Of a stretch of 64,000 nucleotides of DNA, positions 10,344 through 20,481 are shown one piece after another. The translations under genes were made by a program, and so were the position numbers. The DNA comes from Gari tellinella (taxonomy: Eukaryota > Mollusca > Bivalvia > Cardiida > Psammobiidae), in NCBI GenBank assembly GCA_922989275.2, contig OV277868.1, forward strand, positions 20,270,291 through 20,334,290, read 5' to 3'. Position 1 is the stretch's first letter. Each line of letters begins with the position of its first letter. Under the pieces are notes generated by a model. The model ran no database searches. It was not told the origin of the DNA and saw only the letters and a program-made list of their open reading frames with translations.

Positions 10344-10536
10344 TTAGTAGGTACTACGATGAAATGTTTCTCTACGACAACCTATATGGGTATTATAACA
10401 AATTTGTATTGCTACGAAGGCAACATTGTTTTCGTAGACAAACATTTCTCACTGTATACACTGACTTCGTAGCAATACAAATCTGTTATAATACCTATAT
10501 AGGTTGTCGTAGAGAAACATTTCATCGTAATACCTA
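10344..10536. repeat. Long inverted repeat, about 80 bp per arm
   Basis: GTACTACGATGAAATGTTTC, TCTACGACAACCTATAT and TTGTATTGCTACGAAG on the left are mirrored by CTTCGTAGCAATACAAAT, ATAGGTTGTCGTAGAGAAAC and ATTTCATCGTAATACC on the right, with a spacer of about 35 bp. No gene is seen between 9442 and 16609 other than such repeats. Confidence 0.85.
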
Positions 10537-11046
10537 GTTGGCCCGTGACAGTGTCGACTCTGAACAGACGTCGTATAATACGGTTGATCTGATCATCTGA
10601 GTCAACACTGTTTGGCTGTGTCTAAAACATTATAAGACGCTAGGCATAATAGGGTAAATAGTAGATTAATGAACATTTAGAATTACCTCAGGCCAAAAAC
10701 CTCTTGTATACATTTAAGGTATAAACAACATGTTTTGCCGTTTACAGAAGTATAAACCTCTGAGGGTAAGTTTCACAAATGCATGAAGTGCGTTGACGAT
10801 AACCTACTCAGCGAAGCTAAGGGGTTATGCTTCAGTAAATGGCATAACCATGTCGTTTATTCCTTTTATTTGCATTTGTATATTCTACAGTTTCTATTAA
10901 AAGTGTATCTTGACCAGATTTGTTTTCATGTACATAAATAGTTAATATACCGGTCAAATTGGGTTAATAGATGTAATCCTGAATGTAAAAGTCATTGGAT
11001 ATCTATGCATGGTAAGAAAAGTAGTCCCAAATACATGTTTTAGAGT

Positions 11047-11296
11047 TACAGTGGAGAAAACGTTATTCTTTCCCAATAAACGCGTTTACGCTAAAACTAT
11101 TATTTGTAGTGCAAACAGTTTGGAGCCAGATCAGACGCCGGGTAACCCGGCATCTGATCAGGCTCCAAACTGTTTGCCACCATGATAAACAAGAATTATC
11201 AGAATTGTCCACAAGTTGTTCTTTTCTACGTTTTAGTGCTTTGCGTTTGCGTACGTTTGCGTTTAAACGGGAAAGAATAACAGATTCTCCACTGTA
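11047..11296 (-). repeat. MITE-A copy 5 (250 bp)
   Basis: Complete: TACAGTGGAGAAAACG to CAGATTCTCCACTGTA, palindrome CGCCGGGTAACCCGGCATC. Confidence 0.9.
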
Positions 11297-11780
11297 CATT
11301 ACAAATATTCAGCATTTTATCCAGTAAATTGTCTATCTTTGCTTTAAAAACAATTATAAGACATTAAACATAATGCAATCTTAATACCTATTTTCAAAGC
11401 ATATTTTAAATGTAGGTCGCGAATTATTTTTTTTAAAAAAAACAAACCTATTTACACATAGCAACGAAGGAACACCTGCTTCCTGCTTTGAATCGCTTTC
11501 GTTTTCGGGGATTTGATTTGTGGATATCTTTTCTATGTTTACGGTAAGAACATGTAAATATTTTGGCTTAAACAGTCCTTACTTTATAATAAAATAAATA
11601 TTTCTACACTAAGGGTTGATTTAGTTTCAACAATTTATATGATGTCTTAGATCTAGATCTAACAGACTGGTCATAACAAACGGTCTATGACTTTGTATCT
11701 TGTGACACGTAGACCTACTCGGTGTTTTCTATTCCCGACCGTTCAATGAACAGTCACAAACCAACAAGTGTTGTCAGGAC

Positions 11781-12030
11781 TACAGTGGAGAATCTGTTAT
11801 TCTTTCCCAATAAACGCGTTTATGCTAAAACTATTATTTACAATACAAACAGTTTGGAGCCAGATCAGACGCCGGGTAACCCGGCGTCTGATCAGGCTCC
11901 AAACTGTTTGCCACCAAGATAAACAAGAATTATCAGAATTGTCCAAAAGTTGTTCTTTTCTACGTTTTAGCGCTTTGCGTTTGCGTACGTTTGCGTTTAA
12001 ACGGGAAAGAATAACAGATTCTCCACTGTA
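11781..12030 (-). repeat. MITE-A copy 6 (250 bp)
   Basis: Complete and very close to the consensus; palindrome CGCCGGGTAACCCGGCGTC. Confidence 0.92.
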
Positions 12031-12094
12031 TGCAAGGCTTACACGGTGTAAGTATTCTTCATTCAGGTTCCCAGCCACTATAAAACAGTAGAGC

Positions 12095-12491
12095 TACAGT
12101 GGAGAATATAAAAATCCACCATGGGTGTTGAAGTGGGATAGGAATATTTATCCCACATCAACAAAACGAACGGTGGATTTTTGTTCTCCCATTTAAATCA
12201 TTAAAACATGACATAAATAACGAACAAATTGTGATTTCACATGGGCGAAAATGGGAGAAAACGTTATTCTTTCCCGTTTAAACGCGAACGAAACGCAAAC
12301 GCAAAGCGCTAAAAGAATAAAAGTACAGTCAACTTTTTGACCATTCTAACAATTCATGTTTATCTATGTGATAAACATTTTGGAGCCTGATTAGATGCCG
12401 GGTCTGATCTGGCTCCGAACTGTTTGCAATGGAAATAATAGTTTTAGGGTAAACGCATTTATTGGGAAAGAATAACGTTTTCTCCACTGTA
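12095..12491 (+). repeat. MITE-A copy 7 with MITE-E inserted near its left end
   Basis: TACAGTGGAGAA at 12095 is separated from the rest of the element (GGGAGAAAACGTTATTCTTT at about 12250) by about 145 bp of MITE-E. The right end is TTTTCTCCACTGTA at 12491. Its palindrome is shortened (GATGCCGGGTCTGATC). Confidence 0.6.
12107..12249 (+). repeat. MITE-E copy 1
   Basis: Inverted pair AATCCACCATGGGTGTTGA / ATCAACAAAACGAACGGTGG around GTGGGATAGGAATATTTATC. The same arrangement is at 55313-55700. A CCCATTTAAATCATTAAAAC tail is shared. Confidence 0.6.
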
Positions 12492-12645
12492 CACAGTGCA
12501 TACCGCTATTCGAAACATATACTTTGTGTATAAAGTTTATGCCACTGTTTTGTTTACAATTAAACAGATCGAAAGCATTTTTACGTCACTGGGGTTCTAA
12601 AACATGCATTTTGCTTTAAAAATACATTAACTTGCTCGTTATGCG

Positions 12646-13122
12646 AGGAAAAGAATCTGTCACTCGTCGATGTATGAGACAAGCTGATCTCAACCTCGTC
12701 TAGAATAGAAAAGTTATTAAGCTTGGCTAGGCTCGTTTAATAACAGTTCAATTCTAGACTCGGTTGAGATCAGCTTTTCTCACATAATTACCCTTGTTTT
12801 CTATAGCGACCAACAACAACGAATATCCTTGTCTCAAACATGTGTGAGATCAATTTGATGACGTCACAACAACGTCACTATTTATAAAGGCGTTTGGACG
12901 TCACGGGGTTCCAAACAATGTCTATTGCTTTAAAAAAAATAGCTTTAAATCGTTGATTATGTGAGAAAAAGTAGCTGTCACTCGTCGATGTTTAAGACAA
13001 GTTGATCTCAAACTCGTCTAAAATAGAAAAGTTATTAAGCTCGCCTAGGCTCCCTTTATAACATTTCAATTCTAGACTCGTTTGAGATCAGCTTGTCTTA
13101 AACATCGACTCATGACAAATCC
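12646..13122. repeat. Two tandem inverted-repeat units of one family
   Basis: Unit 1 (about 12646-12785) and unit 2 (about 12951-13122) both contain CTGTCACTCGTCGATGT, GACAAG(C/T)TGATCTCAA and TCTAGACTCG(G/T)TTGAGATC as inverted arms around AGAAAAGTTATTAAGCT. Intervening sequence resembles TTTATGCCACTG / CGTCACTGGGGTTC in both, suggesting a tandem duplication. Confidence 0.7.
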
Positions 13123-13265
13123 TATATGTCTTATACATCGACTCATGACATATCCTATATTTCCTGATGGGATCATTTGTTAGGTTACCACATAAAAAGC
13201 AATTTTAACACAGATGACTTTTTTTTTTAATTAAATCAGAATACATCAGCATTGTTAAAACATGA

Positions 13266-13515
13266 TACAGTGGAGAATCTGTTATTTTTTCCCAAAAAAC
13301 GCGTTTACGCTAAAACTATTATTTGCAGTGCAAACAGTTTGGAGCCAGATCAGACGCCGGGTAACCCGGCGTCTGATCAGGCTCCAAACTGTTTGCCACC
13401 AAGATAAACAAGAATTATCAGAATTGTCCAAAAGTTGTTCTTTCCTACATTTTAGCGCTTTGCGTTTGCGTACGTTTGCGTTTAAACGGGAAAGAATAAC
13501 AGATTCTCCACTGTA
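13266..13515 (-). repeat. MITE-A copy 8 (250 bp)
   Basis: Complete, consensus-like; palindrome CGCCGGGTAACCCGGCGTC. Confidence 0.92.
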
Positions 13516-13719
13516 GAGAGTATTAACGATTGGTGTCGTAGTTAGATGTCACACCATGACTCTGCATCATGTACCATCGTTCTGAAACACTCAATAGAGC
13601 ACTTATTTAAGATTTCATATCACAATAAGGTTTTGTTGTTTTTTTTAAAAAATCGCAGACTCTTAGAAAATCATAATACTAGTCTGCGCAGTAAGGATCT
13701 TGCTAAGAGAGTATACAGT

Positions 13720-13915
13720 CGAAACTCGATACTACGAACTCGCTTGAATCGATCTTACCAGTATTTCGTAAGTTAAATTCTGATATGTCGATCTCGTTTT
13801 AGTCGAACATACCCGTATTTCAAAGTTAAAACGTGGCATATACCACGTTTTAACTTTGAAATACGGGTATGTTCGAACTAACGCCAGTTCGTAGAATCGA
13901 GTTTTTACTGTAGTT
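13720..13915. repeat. Inverted repeat with AACTCGCTTGAATCGA / GTATGTTCGAACTAACG arms
   Basis: TACAGTCGAAACTCGATACT at the left matches ATCGAGTTTTTACTGTA at the right; the centre is CCCGTATTTCAAAGTTAAAA and its complement. A related half occurs at 2240-2370 (CAAACTTCGATATCTCGAAT, CCCGTATTTCAAAGTTAAAA). Confidence 0.65.
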
Positions 13916-13971
13916 TCAACAGCAAACAAAATAAACAGTTTGCTGAACTCTAACAGTGCTGAGGCTTTAAC

Positions 13972-14105
13972 CTATTGCTCCATAGCCTGTTTCCTATATT
14001 AGAGATAGGTGACTACCTGAAGCAAGTCGAAGGTAAAGCAGAATGTGCCTTAAGGCACATTCTGCCTTACTTACAGTCCGCTCTAAGCTATAACCTGTGA
14101 TGAGT
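13972..14105 (+). repeat. MITE-H copy 1 with GCACATTCTGC palindrome
   Basis: TTTAACCTATTGCTCCATAG leads into GAAGCAAGTCGAAGGTAAAG, CAGAATGTGCCTTAAGGCAC and its complement. This is the AAAGCAGGCTGAAAG-type core also found at 28540, 36297 and 61332. Confidence 0.6.
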
Positions 14106-14109
14106 TCAG

Positions 14110-14480
14110 TAAAGAAATGGATGGCCGTCGATGGCCATCGATTGTGAGTTGGCTACCGGTCTGAAATACAGTGGAGAAAAACGTAATTATTTCGTTCAAA
14201 CGCAAACGCATTGAAAAATCACAACTCTTTGACAATTATGACTACCAGTATTAATCTGAGTGACAAACAGTTTGGAGCCTGATCAGACACCGGGTTACCC
14301 GGCGTCTGATCTGGCTACAAACTGATTGCAATGGAAATAATAGTTTAAGCATAAACGCGGTTATTTTAAAAGAATATGTTTTCTCTACTGTACCCTGCAC
14401 GCCGCACACGGGACACAAACTGCTAACATAAACAGCTAACAGTGGTAGTTAAACACGCTACTGATAGGATCTAAATAGAT
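14110..14480 (-). repeat. MITE-J composite with MITE-A copy 9 (14167-14392)
   Basis: GGATGGCCGTCGATGGCCAT and CGGTCTGAAA flank the MITE-A on the left and CCCTGCACGCCGCACACGGG on the right. The junctions match the 7828-8600 composite in inverse orientation. The internal MITE-A runs + from TACAGTGGAGAAAAACG to TTTTCTCTACTGTA. Confidence 0.65.
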
Positions 14481-14813
14481 GGCCTACATGTATGTGTATT
14501 GTTCATGTCTTATGAAAGGAACTAATTCCTATAGGGAAATAACAAATCTAAAGGAGTAAAAAGCTGTATTTTGGGAATGAGTTAAAAAAGCATAAGCAAG
14601 CATACTGCACAAAGGTATGCGAATGGAACAAAATTTACATAATGCACAATGCAGAGAAAAATGTAGATAAACAAAACAAGCATCACCAGATACCTAAAGA
14701 TTTCACCAAAAGCACAGTTATAAGCAAGCAAACTTCTGTATTGCAAACAGACAGGACAAACAGATATACATATCAAAAGACATATTCTCTTATGCTGTTA
14801 TTTTGACATATAC

Positions 14814-15063
14814 TACAGTGGAGAATCTGTTATTCTTTCCCGTTTCAACGCAAACGTACGCAAACGCAAAGCGCTAAAACGTAGAAAAGAACAACTTTAG
14901 GACAATTTTGATATTTCATGTTTATCTTGGTGGCAAACAGTTTGGAGCCTGATCAGACGCCGGGTTACCCGGCGTCTGATCTGGCTCCAAACTGTTTGCA
15001 CTGCAAATAATAGTTTAAGCGTAAACGCGTTTATTGGGAAAGAATAACACATTCCCCACTGTA
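14814..15063 (+). repeat. MITE-A copy 10 (250 bp)
   Basis: Complete; palindrome CGCCGGGTTACCCGGCGTC. Directly followed by a partial MITE-F tail (15070-15160, AATTGTCCATTAAAAGTTTC). Confidence 0.9.
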
Positions 15064-15182
15064 CATGTATAAATATCAACCCTAAATAGTCAAAAATGGA
15101 CAAGACTTATCTTGAAATTGGAATTGTCCATTAAAAGTTTCAGGGGTGAATGTGTTGAGCTGTTCCGGTGTTGTTGATCTAC

Positions 15183-15495
15183 ACAGTACTGAACCTTATT
15201 AAATTAAATTGATAATCACAAGCGAATTGCCATCGAATCGCGCGATTCAAAAAATAAATCCTACGTTTGAATATTTTAACACGAACTTTCCGAAGCGGTT
15301 ATGACAAAAATGGAATCGAAAAAAATAACAAAGGCATATTTGCGAACATTTGTGAGATACACCATTCAAGAAAACTTACCCGAGGGTAATGTTAGTACTT
15401 TGAATCGCAATCGAATTGCCATCGAATTGCAAGCGAATTGCCACCTAATTGCAAGCGAATCGCAAAAATTGTTAATTTAATAAGATTCAGTACTG
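15183..15495 (+). repeat. MITE-B copy 2
   Basis: CAGTACTGAACCTTATTAAA to TAATAAGATTCAGTACTG, 313 bp; interior GAATTGCCATCGAAT subrepeats. Confidence 0.85.
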
Positions 15496-15875
15496 CTACC
15501 ACAGGAGCAGGAAGCACATTTACCCTGTAATAAAATGTCAAATTTTGAATAATACTGTTTGATAGGTGAATTGAAATCATGTACAATCGTTCAATGATAT
15601 AAATAGCCTATATTATTCAAGTACTACCGGCACTTTATTATTTTGGGGGGGATCAAGGGAAGCGAGGCTGGCACAATTGAATATTCTTGTTATGGATTTG
15701 CCTCCATTTACTTAACTTAAATACGAACAATTCATCAAAGATTCTCTTAACGGGCTTTTTCTCTTTCTTTTTTGTTTTGTTTAACTGATCTGAAATCGTT
15801 CCTATTTACAGATCTACAGCTAAAAGTTACAATCTCATCAAGATTTAGAAACAGTTAAATAACACATGCAACAAT

Positions 15876-16125
15876 TACAGTGGAGAATCTGTTATTCTTT
15901 CCCAATAAACGCGTTTACGCTAAAACTATTATTTGCAGTGCAAACAGTTTGGAGCCAGATCAGACACCGGGTAACCCGGCGTCTGATCAGGCTCCAAACT
16001 GTTTGCCACCAAGATAAACAAGAATTATCAGAATTGTCCAAAAGTTGTACTTTTCTACGTTTTAGTGTTTTGCGTTTGCGTACGTTTGCGTTTAAACGGG
16101 AAAGAATAACAGATTCTCCACTGTA
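15876..16125 (-). repeat. MITE-A copy 11 (250 bp)
   Basis: Complete; palindrome CACCGGGTAACCCGGCGTC. Confidence 0.92.
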
Positions 16126-16253
16126 CAATGTAAGAGTACAAATGCACACACAAAACAACTAAGTCTAAATACATGTATTGGTACAAGTGATTTATACATT
16201 GTAGTATTTTACTGCGAACATGGGTACATTTTGTATATAAGTGCAGGGCTACC

Positions 16254-16586
16254 GTAAGCTGCTCATAAATATCTTAGGATTTCTATATTTTCAGGCGCAA
16301 TCTTAGGAATCGTAACTTTTAAGTCTCCCACTACCAGGCTTAACACTTAACATACAATGTAATTATGCAAACCAGTTTGGATCTAGATAAGAAGCCGCGA
16401 TACGCGGCGTCTCATCTGGATCTAAACTGTTTGACACGCGTATCAATGTTTCCTAAGTAAAAAACGCATGTAACGCCAAAGTTTAAAAATAAGTTCAGAA
16501 ATCCGAATATTTAGGAAAAAAGGTAGTTCCGGAAAATTTAGAAAGATCCGAAGATTTCGGAAACATCCGGAGATATGGCAACCCTG
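16254..16586 (+). repeat. MITE-I copy 2, carrying an ACAGTTTGGATC-type palindrome
   Basis: Ends are CAGGGCTACCGTAAGCTG and GAGATATGGCAACCCTG; interior GATTTCTATATTTTCAGGCG and TTCGGAAACATCCGG. The centre at 16370-16437 is CCAGTTTGGATCTAGATAAG / AAGCCGCGATACGCGGCG and its complement, unlike the core of MITE-I copies 3-5. It lies 24 bp past the sulfotransferase stop. Confidence 0.75.
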
Positions 16587-16609
16587 TAAGTAAGTAATTA
16601 ATTAGCGTG

Positions 16610-17347
16610 CTACACTTCGAACATAGGTATAAGTGAAACATTCATTAGATGATGAGGGTATGGGAACCCAAATATAAAATAATCAATTCTAAACAACTCC
16701 CATATCTTATGAATGACTGATTGTGACACTCGTCTGAAGTAAGATCTTAAATAATTCCTCCCAACTCGAACATTGTTATGTAAATGATCTGTTCTGTTAA
16801 AGCCGGAACGTTTAAACACCAGCGATATGTCATTTTGAAATGTTGACAACATTCCAACGACTTGGTACCGTATTTTACAAGGCTGGCAGATATCATAAAA
16901 ACGCTGATGGTGCAAGTCTAGTTCATATATAGGGGTTTCTAAGATGTCTTGCAAGAAAGTCTGAAAAGAGACTCTACTTTGATTGACGTAACGCACGCCT
17001 CTGTTGTTGATATAGGCCGATAGGAGGCGCTCCATGGGGTCACGGATAAACATGACCTTTCTATATGGACTTCTGTTGGCTTGTCTCACGGTGAGGTTTG
17101 TCAGTATTTTATCTCTGTATGCGAACAGATTACCCGTCTGGTTGTTAACATGTTGAAGTATCCCAGCCAATTGGTGAGAGCCGACTTTATGAAGATCGCA
17201 GATAATAACACTTTGATTCTTGTCCATGAAAAATTTCTGCTGCCCTGGCACTTTTAAATCGGTAGTTTTCATCCAACGTTTTCGGATAGAACATTTTGCC
17301 TTAACATATTCAAGACGACGTGGCATGCTTATCTTCTCCAAAAGGCT
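16610..17347 (-). CDS. Carbohydrate sulfotransferase (CHST8-14 type), terminal exon 3: catalytic domain
   Basis: Catalytic exon of a Golgi type II membrane sulfotransferase that uses PAPS to sulfate glycans (Sulfotransfer_2 family: chondroitin/dermatan/HNK-1 type). Visible motifs: the 5'-phosphosulfate loop region VIICDLHKVGSHQLAG (KVGS in place of the usual PKVACT), the 3'-phosphate loop KVMFIRDPMERLLSAY, the family motif HHQRFYDICQPCKIRYQVVG (matching H....C.pC.i.yd.vG of CHST11-like enzymes), and the C-terminal YFRRVSQSVIHKIWELFRID followed by YFIFGFPYP. The acceptor is TTTTTCAG|AGC at 17347, joined in phase 0 to exon 2, and the stop is at 16610-16612. It encodes 245 residues. A MITE-A begins 25 bp upstream of the acceptor. 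The acceptor specificity (GalNAc, Gal or GlcA) cannot be read from sequence. Confidence 0.9.
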   Translation of the reverse strand, partial: SLLEKISMPRRLEYVKAKCSIRKRWMKTTDLKVPGQQKFFMDKNQSVIICDLHKVGSHQLAGILQHVNNQTGNLFAYRDKILTNLTVRQANRSPYRKVMFIRDPMERLLSAYINNRGVRYVNQSRVSFQTFLQDILETPIYELDLHHQRFYDICQPCKIRYQVVGMLSTFQNDISLVFKRSGFNRTDHLHNNVRVGRNYLRSYFRRVSQSVIHKIWELFRIDYFIFGFPYPHHLMNVSLIPMFEV

Positions 17348-17371
17348 CTGAAAAACACCACAAAGTACATA

Positions 17372-17616
17372 TACAGTGGAGAAAACGTTATTCTTTCCCG
17401 TTTAAACGCAAACGTAACGCAAAACACTAAAACGCAGGAAAGTACAACTTTTGGACAATTCTGATAATTCATGTTTGTCTTGGTGGCAAACAGTCTGGAG
17501 CCTGATCAGACGCCGGGTTCACCGGCGTCTGATCTGGCTCCGAACTGTTTGTATCGGAAATAATAGTTTTAGCGTGAACGCGTTTATTGGGAAAGAATAA
17601 CGTTTTCTCCACTGTA
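17372..17616 (+). repeat. MITE-A copy 12 (245 bp), 25 bp from the exon 3 acceptor
   Basis: Complete; palindrome GACGCCGGGTTCACCGGCGTC. It lies in sulfotransferase intron 2, immediately upstream (in gene sense) of the terminal exon. Confidence 0.9.
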
Positions 17617-17662
17617 TATTTGAAGTCAAGATAAATAGTTTTAATATTCAAAACATCTGTGA

Positions 17663-18150
17663 ACATCTTATTTCTGTACGATACGTCACATTACTGAGAA
17701 CTGATTACTTTATGGAACGTCAGATTACTAAATTCTGATTAATTCTGTACGATTCGTCACATAACTGAAAGTTGTTTGCCTTCGTATGATACAACAAAAA
17801 CGCCCGAAAAGTGCATCCTTCTATATGTTACGTCACGTTGTTGAGAACTGCTTACCCGTCTATATGGCAGATCAGATTACTGACAACTGCATATGTCTGT
17901 ACGGTACGTCACATTACTCACGACTGATTACCTGTGTACGTCATATTATTAACAACTGCTTATTTCTGTACATTACGTCACATTACTGACAACTGATTAC
18001 CACTGTATGGTACGTCACATTACCGATAACTACTTACCTTTGTATGCTACATGTATCATACTGCACTTTACTGATAATTGCTTGATTTTGTACGATACGT
18101 TACATTACTGAATATCATGTATGGTACATGTAAGGCAAATGTTTGACAAT
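17663..18150 (-). repeat. Imperfect minisatellite (units about 35-45 bp) beside sulfotransferase exon 2
   Basis: Units on the plus strand contain TGTAC(G)ATACGTCACATTAC followed by TGA(C/G)AACTG(A/C)TTAC. In gene sense each looks like GTAATGTGACGTACCATACA then G(A/T)GGTAA, close to the end of exon 2 plus its donor (AGTAATGTGACGAACCATAA, AGAGGTAAGCAATTG). About ten diverged units. Confidence 0.75.
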
Positions 18151-18157
18151 TGCTTAC

Positions 18158-18270
18158 CTCTTTATGGTTCGTCACATTACTTCCAATCAAGCGTACATAG
18201 GCTGGGGTACATATTTGTCCAACTATCCGAGTCGTTGTCAGATTGGCTGCCCTTGTCGTCGTCACAGGAG
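18158..18270 (-). CDS. Carbohydrate sulfotransferase, exon 2 (stem region)
   Basis: On the minus strand the acceptor is GATTTTGCAG|CT and the donor is AAAGAG|GTAAGC. With one base carried from exon 1 it reads APVTTTRAANLTTTRIVGQI, then CTPAYVRLIGSNVTNHKE. The Thr-rich stretch with two sequons (NLT, NVT) fits the lumenal stem between membrane anchor and catalytic domain. Phase 1 in and phase 0 out match exons 1 and 3 exactly. The 3' end of the exon together with its donor is similar to the units of the minisatellite that begins immediately beside it (17663-18150). Confidence 0.8.
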
Positions 18271-18589
18271 CTGCAAAATCAAACATACACTTTCGTACGT
18301 CGGTAGGTCGTCAGAAGTAAAGTCTTTGAAATCAGCAATCTCCTTAACAGTGAGTATTTATTCGTTCCTCAACATACATCTCTTTCAAAAGCTACAATTT
18401 CAAATGCCAATATTCTTGGAAAAAACTTTCTCGCACAATGTGTAAGGGATAAAACACTACGATTAAATTAAGCATTAATTTTATATGTAAATACATGTAT
18501 GTCATAAAATCACGCTTGATAAACATGGTGGGGCGAGTGGGGACATACAAAGGACAAAGGAATTGTCTTTAAAAATATGGGTGTCAAAC

Positions 18590-18640
18590 AGTTTGGATAC
18601 AGATCAGACGCCGCGTAACGCGTAAATACTCAAATTAAGC
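18590..18640 (+). repeat. Truncated half of a CGCGTAACGCG palindrome
   Basis: CAAACAGTTTGGATACAGAT continuing CAGACGCCGCGTAACGCG then unrelated sequence: one arm of the core palindrome without its partner. Confidence 0.5.
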
Positions 18641-19059
18641 TTACCCATAACTCCGATAAAAGTGAATACTAGAGCGAACCCGAGGACACGTAGAAAAAGC
18701 CGTCTGCTTAAATAAACCAGTAGTATATATATGAAGGGACCTATAGTTCCAAAAGAATAATTAATACATATTTTGTTACCATGTGTTGATTATTCATGTT
18801 TGTTCTGTTAATTTATCGCGATTAATAGAGATTTTTTAAAGCCGAAAGTACCTACGGGAGGTAACCGATAAGCAATATTTAGTTGAATAACGATTCTTGA
18901 ATTATCGGTATTGGGTACAAACCGCTAGGTGTCGGACGAATTGGGCACGAATGTCCTTAATGTCACAAAACTGCGTTTGCATTTCATTTAGACACTAAAA
19001 TAACGTCTTCTCCGCGGTAATCGCGTACCTACAGTAGAGAAAATGTTTTATTTATGCTT

Positions 19060-19130
19060 TTCGGTGGATTACCACGAAATAGCAGTGGATTATCACTTGG
19101 TAATCCACTGCAGTGGATTATCACTAATCG
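19060..19130. repeat. Short TGGATTAC repeat cluster
   Basis: GGTGGATTACC, AGCAGTGGATTATCACTTGG and TAATCCACTGCAGTGGATTA repeat, matching the start of the window. It may be the end of a larger element running rightward. Confidence 0.45.
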
Positions 19131-19472
19131 CTTTTATTATGAATTTTCCCCGTAGGGATCCCCAAGAATCGTAGTCAATCGTGTCTTATCGTTAAATTCC
19201 GGCAGTCCGATTTGTCGCGAACTACTCACCGGAAGAACACGAATTCAAACTCGGGAGCAACGAAGTAATTCGGATGACGTCAAATCAATAAATAAGTGAC
19301 GTCATCGTACGGGAAACTGTTTCGAAAATGTGTTCGATATAAGTTGGGGCTCAACACGGGGTAAATCATTTACTTTCGCTTTTTAAATTGTCGAACAATT
19401 TCGTTTAAAAAGTGGCTTAAAAGCATAAATAAATAGAATAATTGTATTTTTTCAGTATAAGATCGAATTTAA

Positions 19473-19566
19473 TCCATTGAGTGAAAATCAGACTGTTATA
19501 TTTTCCACTCGTGGCTTCGCCACTCGTGAAAATATAACGTCTGATGTTCACTCAATGGATTAAATA
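19473..19566. repeat. Hairpin 1: AATCCATTGAGTGAA.../...TTCACTCAATGGATT
   Basis: Near-perfect palindrome of about 94 bp with centre GTGGCTTCGCCAC. Arms include CAGAC(T)GTTATATTTTC and its complement. Confidence 0.9.
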
Positions 19567-19572
19567 GAGGAT

Positions 19573-19731
19573 AATCAATTCCTTTGGATTGATATGAAAA
19601 ATAAATCACGAGAATGGGTTGTTATCCTGTTAAAAAACGAGTCCGCAGGACGAGTTTTTTAACAGGATAACAACCCATTCGAGTGATTTATTTTTCATAT
19701 CAATCTAAAAGGAATTGATTATTCTATTTAT
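19573..19731. repeat. Hairpin 2: AATCAATTCCTTTGGATTGA.../...AGGAATTGATT
   Basis: Near-perfect palindrome of about 158 bp centred on GAGTCCGCAGGACGAGTT, arms with ATATGAAAAATAAATCAC and GGGTTGTTATCCTGTT. It follows hairpin 1 by only 6 bp. Confidence 0.9.
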
Positions 19732-20481
19732 TATATACCATTTAACGGTTTTACAGAAATTACGAACAGCAAACTTATTAAACCGAAAAATGGACTCTTT
19801 GACAGAATGGTAGAGCTAGATAAAGTAATGCACGCCCCTATCGCGTATTAATACATCCCAACCGCCTAATTCAAAATCGAGAGGACGCCATTTTGTTATT
19901 GAAGCGTAGTGAAATTCAGAGGAAATGGCTGGATATTAACGTTTTAAAACAACTGATAATCAGTGATTTTGTGTTTAAATGATTCATTATGGATTGTGCG
20001 TTTATTCAAGGATGTTGTGACTTCATGTGGATATGGAAATTACAGTGTAAACAACATTCATAATCACATTTACCGGTGTTTAGAACCGAAACGGAAAGCC
20101 GAAAGGTTTCAATTCTAACCGATTTAGCATTCGGAAAGGCGAAATTTCAGAGCTCCAGATAAAGGGAGTAGATCTACATGAGGAGTAAACTTGACACAAC
20201 TCCAACATTAAACATTTTCTCACTTATTTAAGAACCAAACCATTTTGTAGAACTACCCGTAAGAATCGTACCGAACGATTCTAATGAGTAGTAACATCAT
20301 ATTCATAGGGTTTATTGCAGAAATCCATGTTTTAGTTTTTTTGAAGGCTCTTATCTTGAGCTGAGGGAGTATTTCTAAATCAAAATCATTCACTTAACCA
20401 GTAGGTGTGACTGTCACTTCTGGTTGGAATCGTCTAATGAAGAGTCGCAACATACCCGCTTACCGTAGCAAGGTCATTTAT

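Noticed and set aside
11063..12078. Recurring open frames such as CYSFPINAFTLKLLFAVQTV and CLSWWQTVWSLIRRRVTRRL in many places
   Set aside because: They all fall in MITE-A copies, appear on both strands because the element is an inverted repeat, and end at its borders. The similarity is that of the DNA repeat, not of a protein family.
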